Numbered from the stretch's first letter, positions 16,832 to 25,984 are shown. The stretch is DNA of 64,000 nt from Streptomyces longwoodensis (GCF_001514125.1 NZ_KQ948567.1:82680-146679), one strand, 5' to 3'. Translations and numbers: made by a program. Notes: generated by a model not told the origin, from the letters alone.

Positions 16832-17478
16832 TCGATGAGGCCGGCCCGGATGGCGTAGCGGGTGAGCTCCAGCCGGTCGCGCATGCCGAGCTTCTGGAGC
16901 AGGTTGGCCCGGTGCCGCTCGACGGTCTTGACGCTGATGAACAGCAGTTCGCCGATCTCCTTCGAGGTGTGGCCCTCGGCCACCAGCTTGAGGATCTCCT
17001 CCTCGCGCTCGGTGATCGGCCGCGCGGGCACGCCGTCGCCGCGGTGCAGCCGGTCCAGGTAGGAGCGGACCAGGGCGCGCTCGGCGCCCGGGTAGATGAA
17101 CGGCTCGTCGCGCACGACGGCGCGGCACGCCTCCACCAGGTCCCGGTCCGCGGCCGACTTGAGCACGAACCCGCCCGCGCCCGCCTTCAGCGCCTCGAAG
17201 AAGTACTGCTCGTTGTCGTACATCGTCAGGATCAGGATGCGCAGGCCGGGCAGGCGCCGGGACAGCTCGCGGGCCGCCTGGAGGCCGGTCGTGCGGGGCA
17301 TGGCGACGTCGAGGACGGCCAGGTCGACGCCGCCGCGCCGGGCCAGCTCGACCGCCTCGGCGCCGTCCCCCGCCTCCGCCACGACGGTCAGGTCCGGCTC
17401 AGCGTCGAGGATGAGCCGCACACCCCGCCGGACGAGCGTGTGGTCGTCGGCGAGCAGCACACGGATCGGCGCGGTCAT
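16825..17478 (-). CDS. NarL/FixJ-family response regulator (DegU-like)
   Basis: A 217-residue DNA-binding regulator. The receiver domain has the acidic pair D11-D12, phosphoacceptor D57 (DLAVLDVAMP) and K105 (FVLKSAADRD); the LuxR-type helix-turn-helix is at about 150-210 (ITEREEEILKLVAEGHTSKEI). Its ATG overlaps the kinase TGA (ATGA at 17475-17478), so translation is coupled. The position next to miaB-region genes matches the S. coelicolor pair SCO5784/SCO5785, described as DegS/DegU-like and affecting antibiotic and protein production. The adjacent secreted cellulases are plausible targets by analogy with DegU, but no binding site is known to me. Confidence 0.93.
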   Translation of the reverse strand: MTAPIRVLLADDHTLVRRGVRLILDAEPDLTVVAEAGDGAEAVELARRGGVDLAVLDVAMPRTTGLQAARELSRRLPGLRILILTMYDNEQYFFEALKAGAGGFVLKSAADRDLVEACRAVVRDEPFIYPGAERALVRSYLDRLHRGDGVPARPITEREEEILKLVAEGHTSKEIGELLFISVKTVERHRANLLQKLGMRDRLELTRYAIRAGLIDP

Positions 17479-18695
17479 CGGGTCTCTCCCTGGGGGGTGG
17501 GACGGCCGGGCGGACGTCCGTCCGCGGGGGTGGTCGCGGTCACCGCTGTGTCGGCGGCCGGAACCGTCGCCGGCGTCTGGACCGCGGTCTCCCCGGCCGA
17601 CGGCACCCACAGGCGCACCTCGGTGCCGCCCGGCGCGCTGGGGCCGCTGGGGCTGCTGGGGCTGCTGGGGCCCGCGACGGTGTCTGGTGTACCGGAACCG
17701 TCGCCCGCCACCGCTCCCAGCGTGAAGCGCCCCCCGACCAGCAGCGCCCGCTCCCGCATCCCCCGGATACCGGCCCCCTCCCGCGCCGCTCCCGGCCCCC
17801 TGCCGTTGTCGCGGACGACCAGCTCGACGCCGCCCGGCGCCGCGCGCAGGACCAGGCCGGCGCGGTCGGCGGCGGCGTGCCGGGCCGTGTTGGTCAGGGC
17901 CTCCTGCGCCACCCGGTAGACGACCAGCTCGGCCTCGGGGGTCAGCGGGGGCAGGGCGGGCCCCAGGTCGGGCCGGACCGTCAGGCCGTGTTCGGTGAAC
18001 TCGGCCGCCAGGGCGCGCAGGGCGCTGAGCAGCCCCAGCTCGTCGAGCACGCCGGGGCGCAGCCGGCGCGCGATGCGGCGGACCTCGTCGAGTCCGGCCC
18101 GGGTGGCGTCCTGGGCCTGGCCGACCTCGGCCCGCAGGTCCGCGGGCACCCGGTCGGCGACCCGCTTCAGCTGGAGCAGCACGGCCGTCAGGGTCTGGCC
18201 CACCTCGTCGTGCAGCTCCCGGGCGATGCGCTGCCGCTCGCGCTCCTGCGCGGACAGGGCCCGCCCCGCGCTGGTGGCCCGCTCCGCCTCCAGCCGGTCG
18301 AGCATCGCGTTGTACGTGGTGATCAGCCCGGCCGTCTCCACCGGGCCGCCGACCACGGCCCGCCGCCCCGGACTGAGCAGGTCGGCCGCCGCCATGGCCC
18401 GCCCCAGCCGCCCGAGCGGGGCGAGCCCGATCCGCAGCACGACCGCGTGGACGACGAGCAGCACGGCGAGCCCCACGACGACGACCACGGCCTCGGCGGG
18501 CAGCACGGGCGTCGAGACGGTGACCGGTCCGAGGAGCAGCGCGGCGGCCACCACCAGGCCGGCCGCGTTGAGGGAGAACATCCGCCAGAACAGCGACACG
18601 CGTCCGGCGCCTCCCTTCCCGCTCCTCACCCATGGCACGGCCCTGACCAGCATGTTCGCTCGCCGTCGGCCCTGTCCATCCGTGCTGACACCCAT
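17475..18695 (-). CDS. Sensor histidine kinase, HisKA_3 type (DegS-like)
   Basis: A 406-residue membrane kinase. Two hydrophobic segments (about 39-60 and 68-90) are separated by only a few residues, so little is exposed outside and it may sense membrane state or an intracellular signal. A HAMP-like region (about 90-140), the HisKA_3 dimerisation helix with phosphoacceptor H162 (ARELHDEVGQTL) and a HATPase_c domain (AQEALTNTARHA, DNGRGPG, GIRGMRERA) follow. A Ser/Pro-rich insertion (GPSSPSSPSGPS) interrupts the end of the ATPase domain, and the C-terminal 45 residues are Ala/Thr/Pro-rich. The start is at 18695 (GGTGGAG ahead); M at 18653 is an alternative. Confidence 0.92.
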   Translation of the reverse strand: MGVSTDGQGRRRANMLVRAVPWVRSGKGGAGRVSLFWRMFSLNAAGLVVAAALLLGPVTVSTPVLPAEAVVVVVGLAVLLVVHAVVLRIGLAPLGRLGRAMAAADLLSPGRRAVVGGPVETAGLITTYNAMLDRLEAERATSAGRALSAQERERQRIARELHDEVGQTLTAVLLQLKRVADRVPADLRAEVGQAQDATRAGLDEVRRIARRLRPGVLDELGLLSALRALAAEFTEHGLTVRPDLGPALPPLTPEAELVVYRVAQEALTNTARHAAADRAGLVLRAAPGGVELVVRDNGRGPGAAREGAGIRGMRERALLVGGRFTLGAVAGDGSGTPDTVAGPSSPSSPSGPSAPGGTEVRLWVPSAGETAVQTPATVPAADTAVTATTPADGRPPGRPTPQGETR

Positions 18696-18797
18696 GTCTC
18701 CACCGTACGGGCGGATGGCAGCATGGCGGCCCTGACCACCTTCCGCGTCACCGCTCCACCGCGACCCGCTCCACCACGACCAGCAAGGGGAAGAAAC

Positions 18798-19283
18798 GTG
18801 TCTGCTCCACGCCTGAGGGCGACACCGCTGCCGGGTATCGGGGTCCAGTACGACCTCGTGACACGCGAACAGCGCCACCTGTCGGTCGTGGCGCACCGCG
18901 ACGGCACGCGCACGGTCAACGTGTACCGGACCGACGACCCCGACTCCTGCGCCCAGTCCGTACGGCTGACCGGCGCCGAGGCGGGCTCGCTGATCGACGC
19001 GCTGGTGCCCTCGCACCACAGTGCCAGCCTGCTCTACACCACGGACCTCGGCCTGGTGGCCGAGCGGATCGAGGTGGCGGCCACCTCCCGCTGGAACGGG
19101 CGGGTGCTCGGCGAGACCCGGATGCGGACCGACACGGGCGCCTCGGTCGTCGCCGTCCTGCGCCGGGCCGAGGCGATCCCGTCCCCGGCGCCCGACTTCC
19201 GGCTCGCGGGCGGTGACACGCTCATCGTGATCGGCACCCGTGAGGGCGTGGACGCGGCCGCGGCGATCCTCGGACGGGAGTGA
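18798..19283 (+). CDS. Cation:proton antiporter regulatory subunit (TrkA-C domain, KhtT-like)
   Basis: A 161-residue soluble protein. The N-terminal half (IGVQYDLVTREQRHLSVVAHRDG, RTVNVYRTDD) is the domain typical of KhtT-type subunits, and the C-terminal 70 residues form a TrkA-C (RCK_C) fold ending in GDTLIVIGTREGVDAAAAIL. In Bacillus, KhtT binds nucleotide and controls the K+/H+ antiporter KhtU. The next gene, a CPA2 antiporter lacking its own RCK domain, starts three bases after this stop, so a two-subunit antiporter is likely. The GTG at 18798 has AAGGGGAAG ahead. The operon is divergent from the DegS-like kinase across 102 bases. Confidence 0.88.
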   Translation: MSAPRLRATPLPGIGVQYDLVTREQRHLSVVAHRDGTRTVNVYRTDDPDSCAQSVRLTGAEAGSLIDALVPSHHSASLLYTTDLGLVAERIEVAATSRWNGRVLGETRMRTDTGASVVAVLRRAEAIPSPAPDFRLAGGDTLIVIGTREGVDAAAAILGRE

Positions 19284-19286
19284 CCG

Positions 19287-20516
19287 GTGCACTCCGCAGT
19301 CCTGCTGATCGAGTTCGGTTCCATCATCCTGGCCCTCGGCCTGCTCGGCCGGTTCGCCGGCCGCTTCCGGATCTCACCGATCCCGCTGTACCTGCTGGCC
19401 GGGCTGGCGTTCGGCGAGGGCGGGCTGCTGCCGCTGGGCGCGAGCGAGGAGTTCGTGGCCACCGGCGCCGAGATCGGCGTCATCCTGCTGCTGCTGATGC
19501 TGGGCCTGGAGTACTCGGCGAGCGACCTGGTGTCCAACCTCAAGGCCCACTACCCGGCGGGTCTCGTCGACGGAGCGCTGAACGCCCTGCCGGGTGCGGT
19601 GGCGGCCCTGCTGCTGGGCTGGGGCCCGGTGGCGGCGGTGGTGCTGGCGGGCGTCACCTGGATCTCGTCGTCCGGGGTCATCGCGAAGGTCCTGGGCGAC
19701 CTGGGCCGGGTCGGCAACCGTGAGACGCCGGTCATCCTCAGCGTCCTGGTCCTGGAGGACCTGGCGATGGCGGTCTACCTGCCGATCGTCACCGCGCTGG
19801 TCGCGGGCGCCGGCCTCGCGGCGGGCAGCCTGACGCTCGCGATCGCGCTGGGCGCGGCGGGCCTGGTGCTGTTCCTGGCGGTGCGCTACGGCCGGGTCAT
19901 CTCCCGGTTCGTCTCCAGCGACGACCCGGAGAAGCTGCTGCTCGTGGTGCTGGGCCTGACCATCCTGGTGGCCGGTGTCGCCCAGCAGCTGCAGGTGTCG
20001 GCCGCGGTCGGCGCCTTCCTGGTCGGCATCGCGCTGTCCGGTGAGGCCGCCGAGGGCGCGCACACGCTGCTGAGCCCGCTGCGGGACCTGTTCGCCGCGA
20101 TCTTCTTCGTCTTCTTCGGGCTGCACACCGACCCGGCGAGCATCCCGCCGGTGCTGCTGCCGGCCCTCGCGCTGGCCGTCGTCACCGGCGCGACGAAGAT
20201 CGTCACCGGGTACTGGGCGGCGCGGCGGGCCGGGATCTCGGTCAAGGGACGCTGGCGCGCCGGCGGTGCGCTGGTGGCCCGCGGCGAGTTCTCCATCGTC
20301 ATCGCCGGGCTCGCGGTCACCGCGGGCATCGAGCCGTCCCTGGGCCCGCTGGCCACGGCGTACGTCCTGATCCTGGTCGTGCTCGGCCCGCTCACCGCCC
20401 GGTACACCGAGCCGCTGGCGACGCGGTGGAACAGGCGCCGTACCGCCCGCCGGGAGCCGGATCGGGAGCCGGCGGAGCGCACGGAGGCGCCGGCGCAGAC
20501 GTCGGTGGGCGACTGA
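19287..20516 (+). CDS. CPA2-family cation:proton antiporter (KhtU/KefB-like membrane subunit)
   Basis: A 409-residue integral membrane protein with about 12 hydrophobic segments covering residues 1-385; CPA2 features include RFRISPIPLYLLAGLAFG, LLLLMLGLEYS and the fused LEDL and GEFSIVIAGL helices. Unlike KefB/KefC it lacks a C-terminal NAD-binding domain; the charged tail after about residue 385 (RRTARREPDREPAERTE) is short. The preceding KhtT-like gene, three bases upstream, supplies the regulatory domain. It probably exchanges K+ or Na+ for protons in pH or osmotic homeostasis. GTG start at 19287. Confidence 0.92.
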   Translation: MHSAVLLIEFGSIILALGLLGRFAGRFRISPIPLYLLAGLAFGEGGLLPLGASEEFVATGAEIGVILLLLMLGLEYSASDLVSNLKAHYPAGLVDGALNALPGAVAALLLGWGPVAAVVLAGVTWISSSGVIAKVLGDLGRVGNRETPVILSVLVLEDLAMAVYLPIVTALVAGAGLAAGSLTLAIALGAAGLVLFLAVRYGRVISRFVSSDDPEKLLLVVLGLTILVAGVAQQLQVSAAVGAFLVGIALSGEAAEGAHTLLSPLRDLFAAIFFVFFGLHTDPASIPPVLLPALALAVVTGATKIVTGYWAARRAGISVKGRWRAGGALVARGEFSIVIAGLAVTAGIEPSLGPLATAYVLILVVLGPLTARYTEPLATRWNRRRTARREPDREPAERTEAPAQTSVGD

Positions 20517-20582
20517 GGACGCCGCGCACCGGGGCACTCGCGCGCACGGGCAGCGGCGCCGAGCCGTGTGGGCCCCGCCCTG

Positions 20583-20706
20583 CTCACCGGCCCTGCCGTG
20601 GTCACCGGCCTCGCCCTGGTCACCGACCCTGCCGTGGTTACCGACCCTGCCGCGGTCACCGGCCCCGCCCTGGTCACCGACCCCGCCCTGGTCACCGACC
20701 CCGCCC
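20583..20706. repeat. 18-bp tandem repeat (about 6.9 copies) between antiporter and TAXI genes
   Basis: Consecutive 18-bp units related to GTCACCGACCCCGCCCTG run from 20583 to 20706, with substitutions at fixed positions (GACC/GGCC, GTG/CTG). They end 20 bases before the TAXI start codon and so form most of its 5' leader. The period is a multiple of three, but no gene on either strand is convincing. Confidence 0.85.
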
Positions 20707-20725
20707 ACCTGGCAGGATCCCGCCC

Positions 20726-21724
20726 ATGTCCAGGACGTTCCCGCGCATCGGCCGGCGCCGCGCCCTCCAGGGGGCCGGGGTCGGCGTCGTCGTGCTCGGG
20801 CTGCTGCTGTGGTGGCTGCTACCGCTCGGCGAGGACCCGCCGAGCGGCACGATCACCTTCAGCACCGGGACCCGGGCCGGCGTCTACCAGGAGTACGGCA
20901 GCCGGCTCCGGCCCGTACTCGCCGGGGAGATGCCGGACCTGCGGGTGCGGCTAGAAACCAGCAACGGCTCCCAGGACAACGTCGAGCGGGTCGCGTCCGG
21001 CCGCGCCGACTTCACCATCGCCGCGGCGGACGCGGTCGCGGCCTACGAGGCGCGGCACCCGGAGTCGAAGGCCGAGCTGCGCGGGGTCGCCCGCCTGTAC
21101 GACGACTACGTCCAGCTGGTCGTGCCGCGCGACTCGCCCATCCGGACGATCAAGGACCTGCGCGGCAAGCGGGTGGCGACCGGGCTGCCCCGCTCGGGGG
21201 TCCGCCTGATCGCGGACCGGGTGCTCCAGGCGGCGGGCCTGGACCCGGTCAAGGACGTCGAGCCGGCGTCGGACGGCATCGACACCGGCCCGCGGCAGCT
21301 GGAACAGGGGAAGATCGACGCCTTCTTCTGGTCGGGCGGCGTGCCCACCAACGGCCTGCGCGACCTCGCCGACGACTTCGCCTTCCGGTTCGTCCCGATC
21401 GACGCCGCCCTCGTGGCCAAGATGCACGACCAGGACGAGTCGACGCGCCACTACCGCGCGACGAGCATGCCCGAGTCGGCCTACCCCACCGTCCAGAACG
21501 GCTACGCCGTGCCGACCGTCGCGGTGTCCAACCTGCTCATCACCCGGGCCGACGTGGACGTCCGGCTCACCGAGTGGATGACCCGCGTCGTCATCGGCAG
21601 CCGCGACGAGATCGGCGGCCACGTCCACTCCGCCCAGTTCGTCGACCTGCGCACGGCCATCTACACCGACCCGCTCCCGCTGCACGAGGGGGCGCGCCGG
21701 TACTACCGCTCGGTCAAACCCTGA
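20726..21724 (+). CDS. TAXI-family TRAP-type solute-binding protein, membrane-anchored, orphan
   Basis: A 332-residue protein. An Arg-rich N-terminus (PRIGRRRALQG) precedes one hydrophobic segment (about 15-36, GVGVVVLGLLLWWLLPL) without lipobox or clear cleavage site, so it is probably anchored outside the cell. The rest is the TAXI fold: TFSTGTRAGVYQEYGSRL near the start, DLRGKRVATGLPRSGVRLIADRVL, and PTVAVSNLLITRADV. TAXI proteins normally work with DctQM-type membrane subunits and bind glutamate or other organic acids, but no DctM gene is in the window. The next gene, convergent 61 bases away, is the glutamate sensor kinase gene gluK. ATG at 20726; the ribosome site is weak (GGCAGGA). Confidence 0.88.
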   Translation: MSRTFPRIGRRRALQGAGVGVVVLGLLLWWLLPLGEDPPSGTITFSTGTRAGVYQEYGSRLRPVLAGEMPDLRVRLETSNGSQDNVERVASGRADFTIAAADAVAAYEARHPESKAELRGVARLYDDYVQLVVPRDSPIRTIKDLRGKRVATGLPRSGVRLIADRVLQAAGLDPVKDVEPASDGIDTGPRQLEQGKIDAFFWSGGVPTNGLRDLADDFAFRFVPIDAALVAKMHDQDESTRHYRATSMPESAYPTVQNGYAVPTVAVSNLLITRADVDVRLTEWMTRVVIGSRDEIGGHVHSAQFVDLRTAIYTDPLPLHEGARRYYRSVKP

Positions 21725-21778
21725 CCGACGGCGCGCGCCGCCACTGCCGCTCGGTGAAGCCCTGGCCGACGGTGCCCG
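21703..21778. repeat. 41-bp imperfect duplication spanning the TAXI stop codon
   Basis: The 35 bases at 21703-21737, covering codons for YRSVKP and the stop, recur at 21744-21778 with about eight changes. In the second copy TGA has become TGG. The copy therefore looks like a former 3' extension or a slippage product. Confidence 0.75.
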
Positions 21779-21785
21779 GGAACCC

Positions 21786-23195
21786 CTACGCCCCCGACGT
21801 CCGCGGCACCCGCACGGTCGCCGTCAGCCCGTGCGGCTCGTGGTGGCCGTAGGACAGCGAGCCGCCGCCCGCCGCGAGCAGGGCCCGGGAGATGGACAGG
21901 CCCAGGCCGGAGCCCTTGACGTTCTGGTGGCGGCCGCTGCGCCAGAAGCGGTCGCCGACGCGGGCCAGCTCCTCGTCGGTCAGGCCGGGTCCGTTGTCGC
22001 TGACGACGACGGTCACGCTGTCCCCGTCCGCGGCGACGGACACCTCGACGCGCTCCCCGTCCGGGGTGAACTTCACGGCGTTGTCGATCACCGCGTCCAG
22101 GGCGCTGGACAGGGCCACCGGGTCGGCCCAGCCGGTCAGGGGCGGGCAGCTGCCGACCAGGTCGACGCCCTTGGCCCGGGCGGTGGGCGCCCAGGCGGCG
22201 ACGCGCTCGGCGGCCAGCGCGCCGATGTCGGTGGTGCGCAGGTCGGCCTCGGTGTGCTCGGCCAGGGCCAGGTCGAGCAGGTCGTCCAGGACCTGGGCCA
22301 GGCGCTTGCCCTCGGCCTGGACGGAGGCGATCTCCTCGTTGCCCTCCGGGAGTTCGTAGGCCAGCAGTTCGATGCGCAGCAGCAGCGCCGCGAGCGGGTT
22401 GCGCAATTGGTGCGAGGCGTCGGCGACGAAGGCGCGCTGCTGCTCCAGCACGTCCTCGACGTTGTCCGCCATCTCGTTGAACGACCGGGCCAGCCGTCTG
22501 AGTTCCGGCGGGCCGCCGCCCACGGCGACGCGGGACTTCAGCCGCCCGGTGGCGATGTCGTGGGTGGTGGCGTCGAGGACGCGCACCGGCTTGAGCACCC
22601 AGCCGGTGAGCTGGAGCGCCGCACCGATGGCGAGCAGCATCGCGGCGACCTCACCGGCGCCGATCAGCAGCCAGCCGTGCAGGATGCGCGAACGCATCGG
22701 ACCGGTGGGCGAGTCGAGCACCACCACGGCGACGACGTCGCCGTCCCGGACGACCGGTGAGGCGACCACGAGGTGCCGGTGCTGCCAGGGCCACACCTGC
22801 TGCGGGTCGTGGCTGCGCCGGCTGAGCCGCGCCTCCTCGAACGCGTCGCGCACCTCGCCGGCCCCGGGCAGGAACCAGTCCCGCGGCGCGTGGGCCATGG
22901 GCGTGTCGGTGCGGTAGAAGACACCGGCGCGGATGCCGTAGACCTCGTAGTAGTTGTCGAGTTCGCGGGCCAGGGTCGCGCGCCGCTCGTCCAGGGAGCG
23001 GTCGGTGTCCCCGGGCGCCTCGGCGGTGGCCGTGACGAACTGCGCGAGTGCCGCGAAGCGCGCGGTGTCGTCGATCCGGTCGACGATCACCTTCTGCTGC
23101 TGGCCGCCGGCCACGCTGACGGCCAGCGGCACTCCGAGGGCGAGGAGCACGGCCGCCATCAGGACGATCAGCAGCGGCAGCAGACGGGTGCGCAA
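21786..23195 (-). CDS. gluK: Sensor histidine kinase of the glutamate-sensing system
   Basis: A 469-residue membrane kinase. TM1 spans about 5-28 and TM2 about 172-197; the extracellular domain between them (about 145 residues, with RDWFLPGAGEV and VWPWQHRHLVVASPV) is the presumed ligand sensor. HAMP (about 198-250), HisKA with H262 (DASHQLRNPLAALL) and HATPase_c (DNAVKFT, DNGPGLT, GSGLGLSI) follow. In S. coelicolor GluK with GluR responds to extracellular glutamate and controls the divergent gluABCD operon; the arrangement here is the same. The start is probably the TTG at 23195, ten bases after the gluR stop, since it gives an intact TM1; M13 would remove half of it. Confidence 0.92.
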   Translation of the reverse strand: MRTRLLPLLIVLMAAVLLALGVPLAVSVAGGQQQKVIVDRIDDTARFAALAQFVTATAEAPGDTDRSLDERRATLARELDNYYEVYGIRAGVFYRTDTPMAHAPRDWFLPGAGEVRDAFEEARLSRRSHDPQQVWPWQHRHLVVASPVVRDGDVVAVVVLDSPTGPMRSRILHGWLLIGAGEVAAMLLAIGAALQLTGWVLKPVRVLDATTHDIATGRLKSRVAVGGGPPELRRLARSFNEMADNVEDVLEQQRAFVADASHQLRNPLAALLLRIELLAYELPEGNEEIASVQAEGKRLAQVLDDLLDLALAEHTEADLRTTDIGALAAERVAAWAPTARAKGVDLVGSCPPLTGWADPVALSSALDAVIDNAVKFTPDGERVEVSVAADGDSVTVVVSDNGPGLTDEELARVGDRFWRSGRHQNVKGSGLGLSISRALLAAGGGSLSYGHHEPHGLTATVRVPRTSGA

Positions 23196-23205
23196 CCGGT
23201 CCCCG

Positions 23206-23892
23206 CTAAGCGGCCGGGGCGACGAGCCGGTACCCGACGCCGCGTACGGTCTCGATCAGCGCGGGCATGCGCAGCTTGGCGCGCAGGGAGGCGACGTGCA
23301 CCTCCAGGGTGCGGCCGGTCCCCTCCCAGCTGGTGCGCCAGACCTCGCTGATGATCTGCTCGCGGCGGAAGACCACCCCGGGCCGCTGGGCGAGCAGGGC
23401 GAGCAGGTCGAACTCCTTGCGGGTGAGCTGGACGACCGCGCCGTCCACGGTGACCCGCCGGGTGGGCAGCTCGATGTGCACGGGCCCGAGCCGCAGCGCG
23501 TCCTCGGCGCCGGTGACCTGCTCCTCGGGGACGGTGCGCCGGCTGACCGCGTGGATGCGGGCCAGCAGCTCGCCGGTGTCGTACGGCTTGACCACGTAGT
23601 CGTCGGCGCCCAGGTTGAGGCCGTGGATGCGCGAGCGCACGTCGGAGCGGGCCGTCACCATGATCACCGGGGTGCTGGTGCGCTTGCGGATCTTGCCGCA
23701 GACCTCGTAGCCGTCCTGGTCGGGCAGGCCCAGGTCGAGCAGGACGACCCCGAAGCCGGCGCCCTCGGGCACGAGCGCCTGGAGGGCCTCCTCGCCGCTG
23801 CGCGCGTGCGTGACGTCGAAGCCGTGCCGCTTCAGCACCGCGGACAGCGCGGCGGCGACGTGGTTGTCGTCCTCGACGAGCAGCAGTCTCAT
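23206..23892 (-). CDS. gluR: OmpR-family response regulator of the glutamate-sensing system
   Basis: A 228-residue regulator with acidic pair D8-D9, phosphoacceptor D53 (VLLDLGLPDQDG), K102 (DDYVVKPYDTGEL) and a C-terminal winged helix (LTRKEFDLLALLAQRPGVVFRREQ, then GVGYRLV). The start has a strong ribosome site (AGGAGGAGG). It precedes gluK by ten bases and is divergent from gluA across 324 bases. In S. coelicolor GluR activates gluABCD when extracellular glutamate is present. Confidence 0.94.
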   Translation of the reverse strand: MRLLLVEDDNHVAAALSAVLKRHGFDVTHARSGEEALQALVPEGAGFGVVLLDLGLPDQDGYEVCGKIRKRTSTPVIMVTARSDVRSRIHGLNLGADDYVVKPYDTGELLARIHAVSRRTVPEEQVTGAEDALRLGPVHIELPTRRVTVDGAVVQLTRKEFDLLALLAQRPGVVFRREQIISEVWRTSWEGTGRTLEVHVASLRAKLRMPALIETVRGVGYRLVAPAA

Positions 23893-24216
23893 TCCGGCCT
23901 CCTCCTGTCCCTCGTGCCTTCACCGTGGGTACGATTTCACCCGGTAGGAAGGATTTCGGGCCCCCCGGGCGCGCGAACTGCGCGTGCACGCGCGTGCACC
24001 ATGGCAGTCACGCCGATGGACGAGGACGCCGTCAAGTGGCTTCCGGTTGCGCGCCCCTACCGTTATCCGGCCGATACGCACGCGTACCGCCCGAGCTACG
24101 ACACGTGTCCGATTGCTATCGGATCGTGATGCTCAGATCTCCCTCAGATGTAATGACGCTGGTCGTAGCGGGTTACTACTGTCCTCCGAAACCGAGAAGG
24201 ACGGAGCCTGAGAGCG
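23893..24216. other. Divergent regulatory region gluR / gluABCD
   Basis: 324 bases with no gene. It should hold the promoters of both transcripts and the GluR site. The clearest element is a perfect 16-bp palindrome at 23984-23999. The 100 bases before gluA are more AT-rich than the surroundings, with AGATCTCCCTCAGATGT at 24136-24152 and TACTACT at 24174-24180, but no spaced -35/-10 pair stands out. gluA has GGAG nine bases before its ATG. Confidence 0.55.
23984..23999. promoter_or_regulatory. 16-bp palindrome in the gluR-gluA intergenic region
   Basis: GTGCACGCGCGTGCAC reads the same on both strands and is 92 bases upstream of the gluR start. The size suits a dimeric regulator. OmpR-type regulators usually bind direct repeats, so it may belong to another factor. 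It may also be chance in GC-rich DNA. Confidence 0.4.
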
Positions 24217-24993
<777 letters not shown>

Positions 24994-25141
24994 CGCCGCC
25001 CGGGACGCCGTACGTCCCGGCCCGTGGCCGACACCACCGGACCCGGGCCCGTCCGGCCCCACGGCGCCGCGCGATCCGCGCCCGGCGACCCGCGTCACCC
25101 GCATCGACGGCCCGCATCTGACAACGCGAAGGATGTTCACC

Positions 25142-25984
25142 ATGAAGCTCCGCAAGGTCACCGCCGCCTCGGCAGCCGTGCTCGCCCTCTCCCTGGCCGC
25201 CACCGCCTGCGGCGGCAACGACGACGACAGCTCGAGCAGCGGCTCGGGCGGCGGCGGCAAGGTCAAGGTCGGCATCAAGTACGACCAGCCCGGTCTGGGC
25301 CTGAAGAAGCCCGACGGCTCCTTCGCCGGCTTCGACGTCGACGTCGCCACGTACGTCGCCAAGGAACTCGGCTACAAGCCCGACCAGATCGAGTTCGTCG
25401 AGACCAAGAGCGCCGACCGCGAGAACGCCCTGGCGCGCGGTGACGTGAAGTACATCGTCGCCACCTACTCGATCACGGACGAGCGCAAGCAGAAGGTGGA
25501 CTTCGCGGGTCCGTACCTGCTGGCGCACCAGGACCTGCTGGTCAAGAAGGACTCGAAGATCAGCAAGGGCACGGACCTGAACGGCAAGAACCTGTGTTCC
25601 GTCACGGGTTCGACGTCGGCGCAGAACGTGCAGAAGACCATCGCCCCGAAGGCCAACCTCAAGCAGGTCTCCAGCTACTCGGAGTGCATCGCCGGCCTGC
25701 AGAGCGGTGCCGTGGACGCGGTCACCACGGACGACTCGATCCTCGCCGGCTTCGCCTCGCAGGACCAGTACAAGGGCAAGTTCAAGCTCGCCGGCCTGAA
25801 GCTCAGCAACGAGAACTACGGCATCGGCGTCAAGAAGGGCGACACCGCGACCGTCGACAAGATCAACAAGGCGCTCGAGAAGATGGTCAGCGACGGCTCC
25901 TGGCAGAAGGCCGTCGACGCCAACTTCGGCCCCGCGGACTACAACAACGAGCCGGCCCCGAAGATCGGCCAGCTCGTCAAGTAG
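25142..25984 (+). CDS. gluB: Glutamate-binding lipoprotein of the ABC transporter
   Basis: A 280-residue extracellular binding protein. The signal peptide ends in the lipobox LAATAC with Cys at 23, followed by a Ser/Gly/Asp linker (about 24-40). The SBP_bac_3 fold has GIKYDQPGLGLKKPDG, FAGFDVDVATYVAKELGY and TYSITDERKQKVDFAGPY, typical of Glu/Asp/Gln-binding proteins. Two later cysteines (NLCSVTG, SECIAG) may form a disulfide. The ATG at 25142 has AAGGA eight bases ahead; another ATG nine bases upstream is less well spaced. A strong hairpin follows the gene. Confidence 0.94.
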   Translation: MKLRKVTAASAAVLALSLAATACGGNDDDSSSSGSGGGGKVKVGIKYDQPGLGLKKPDGSFAGFDVDVATYVAKELGYKPDQIEFVETKSADRENALARGDVKYIVATYSITDERKQKVDFAGPYLLAHQDLLVKKDSKISKGTDLNGKNLCSVTGSTSAQNVQKTIAPKANLKQVSSYSECIAGLQSGAVDAVTTDDSILAGFASQDQYKGKFKLAGLKLSNENYGIGVKKGDTATVDKINKALEKMVSDGSWQKAVDANFGPADYNNEPAPKIGQLVK

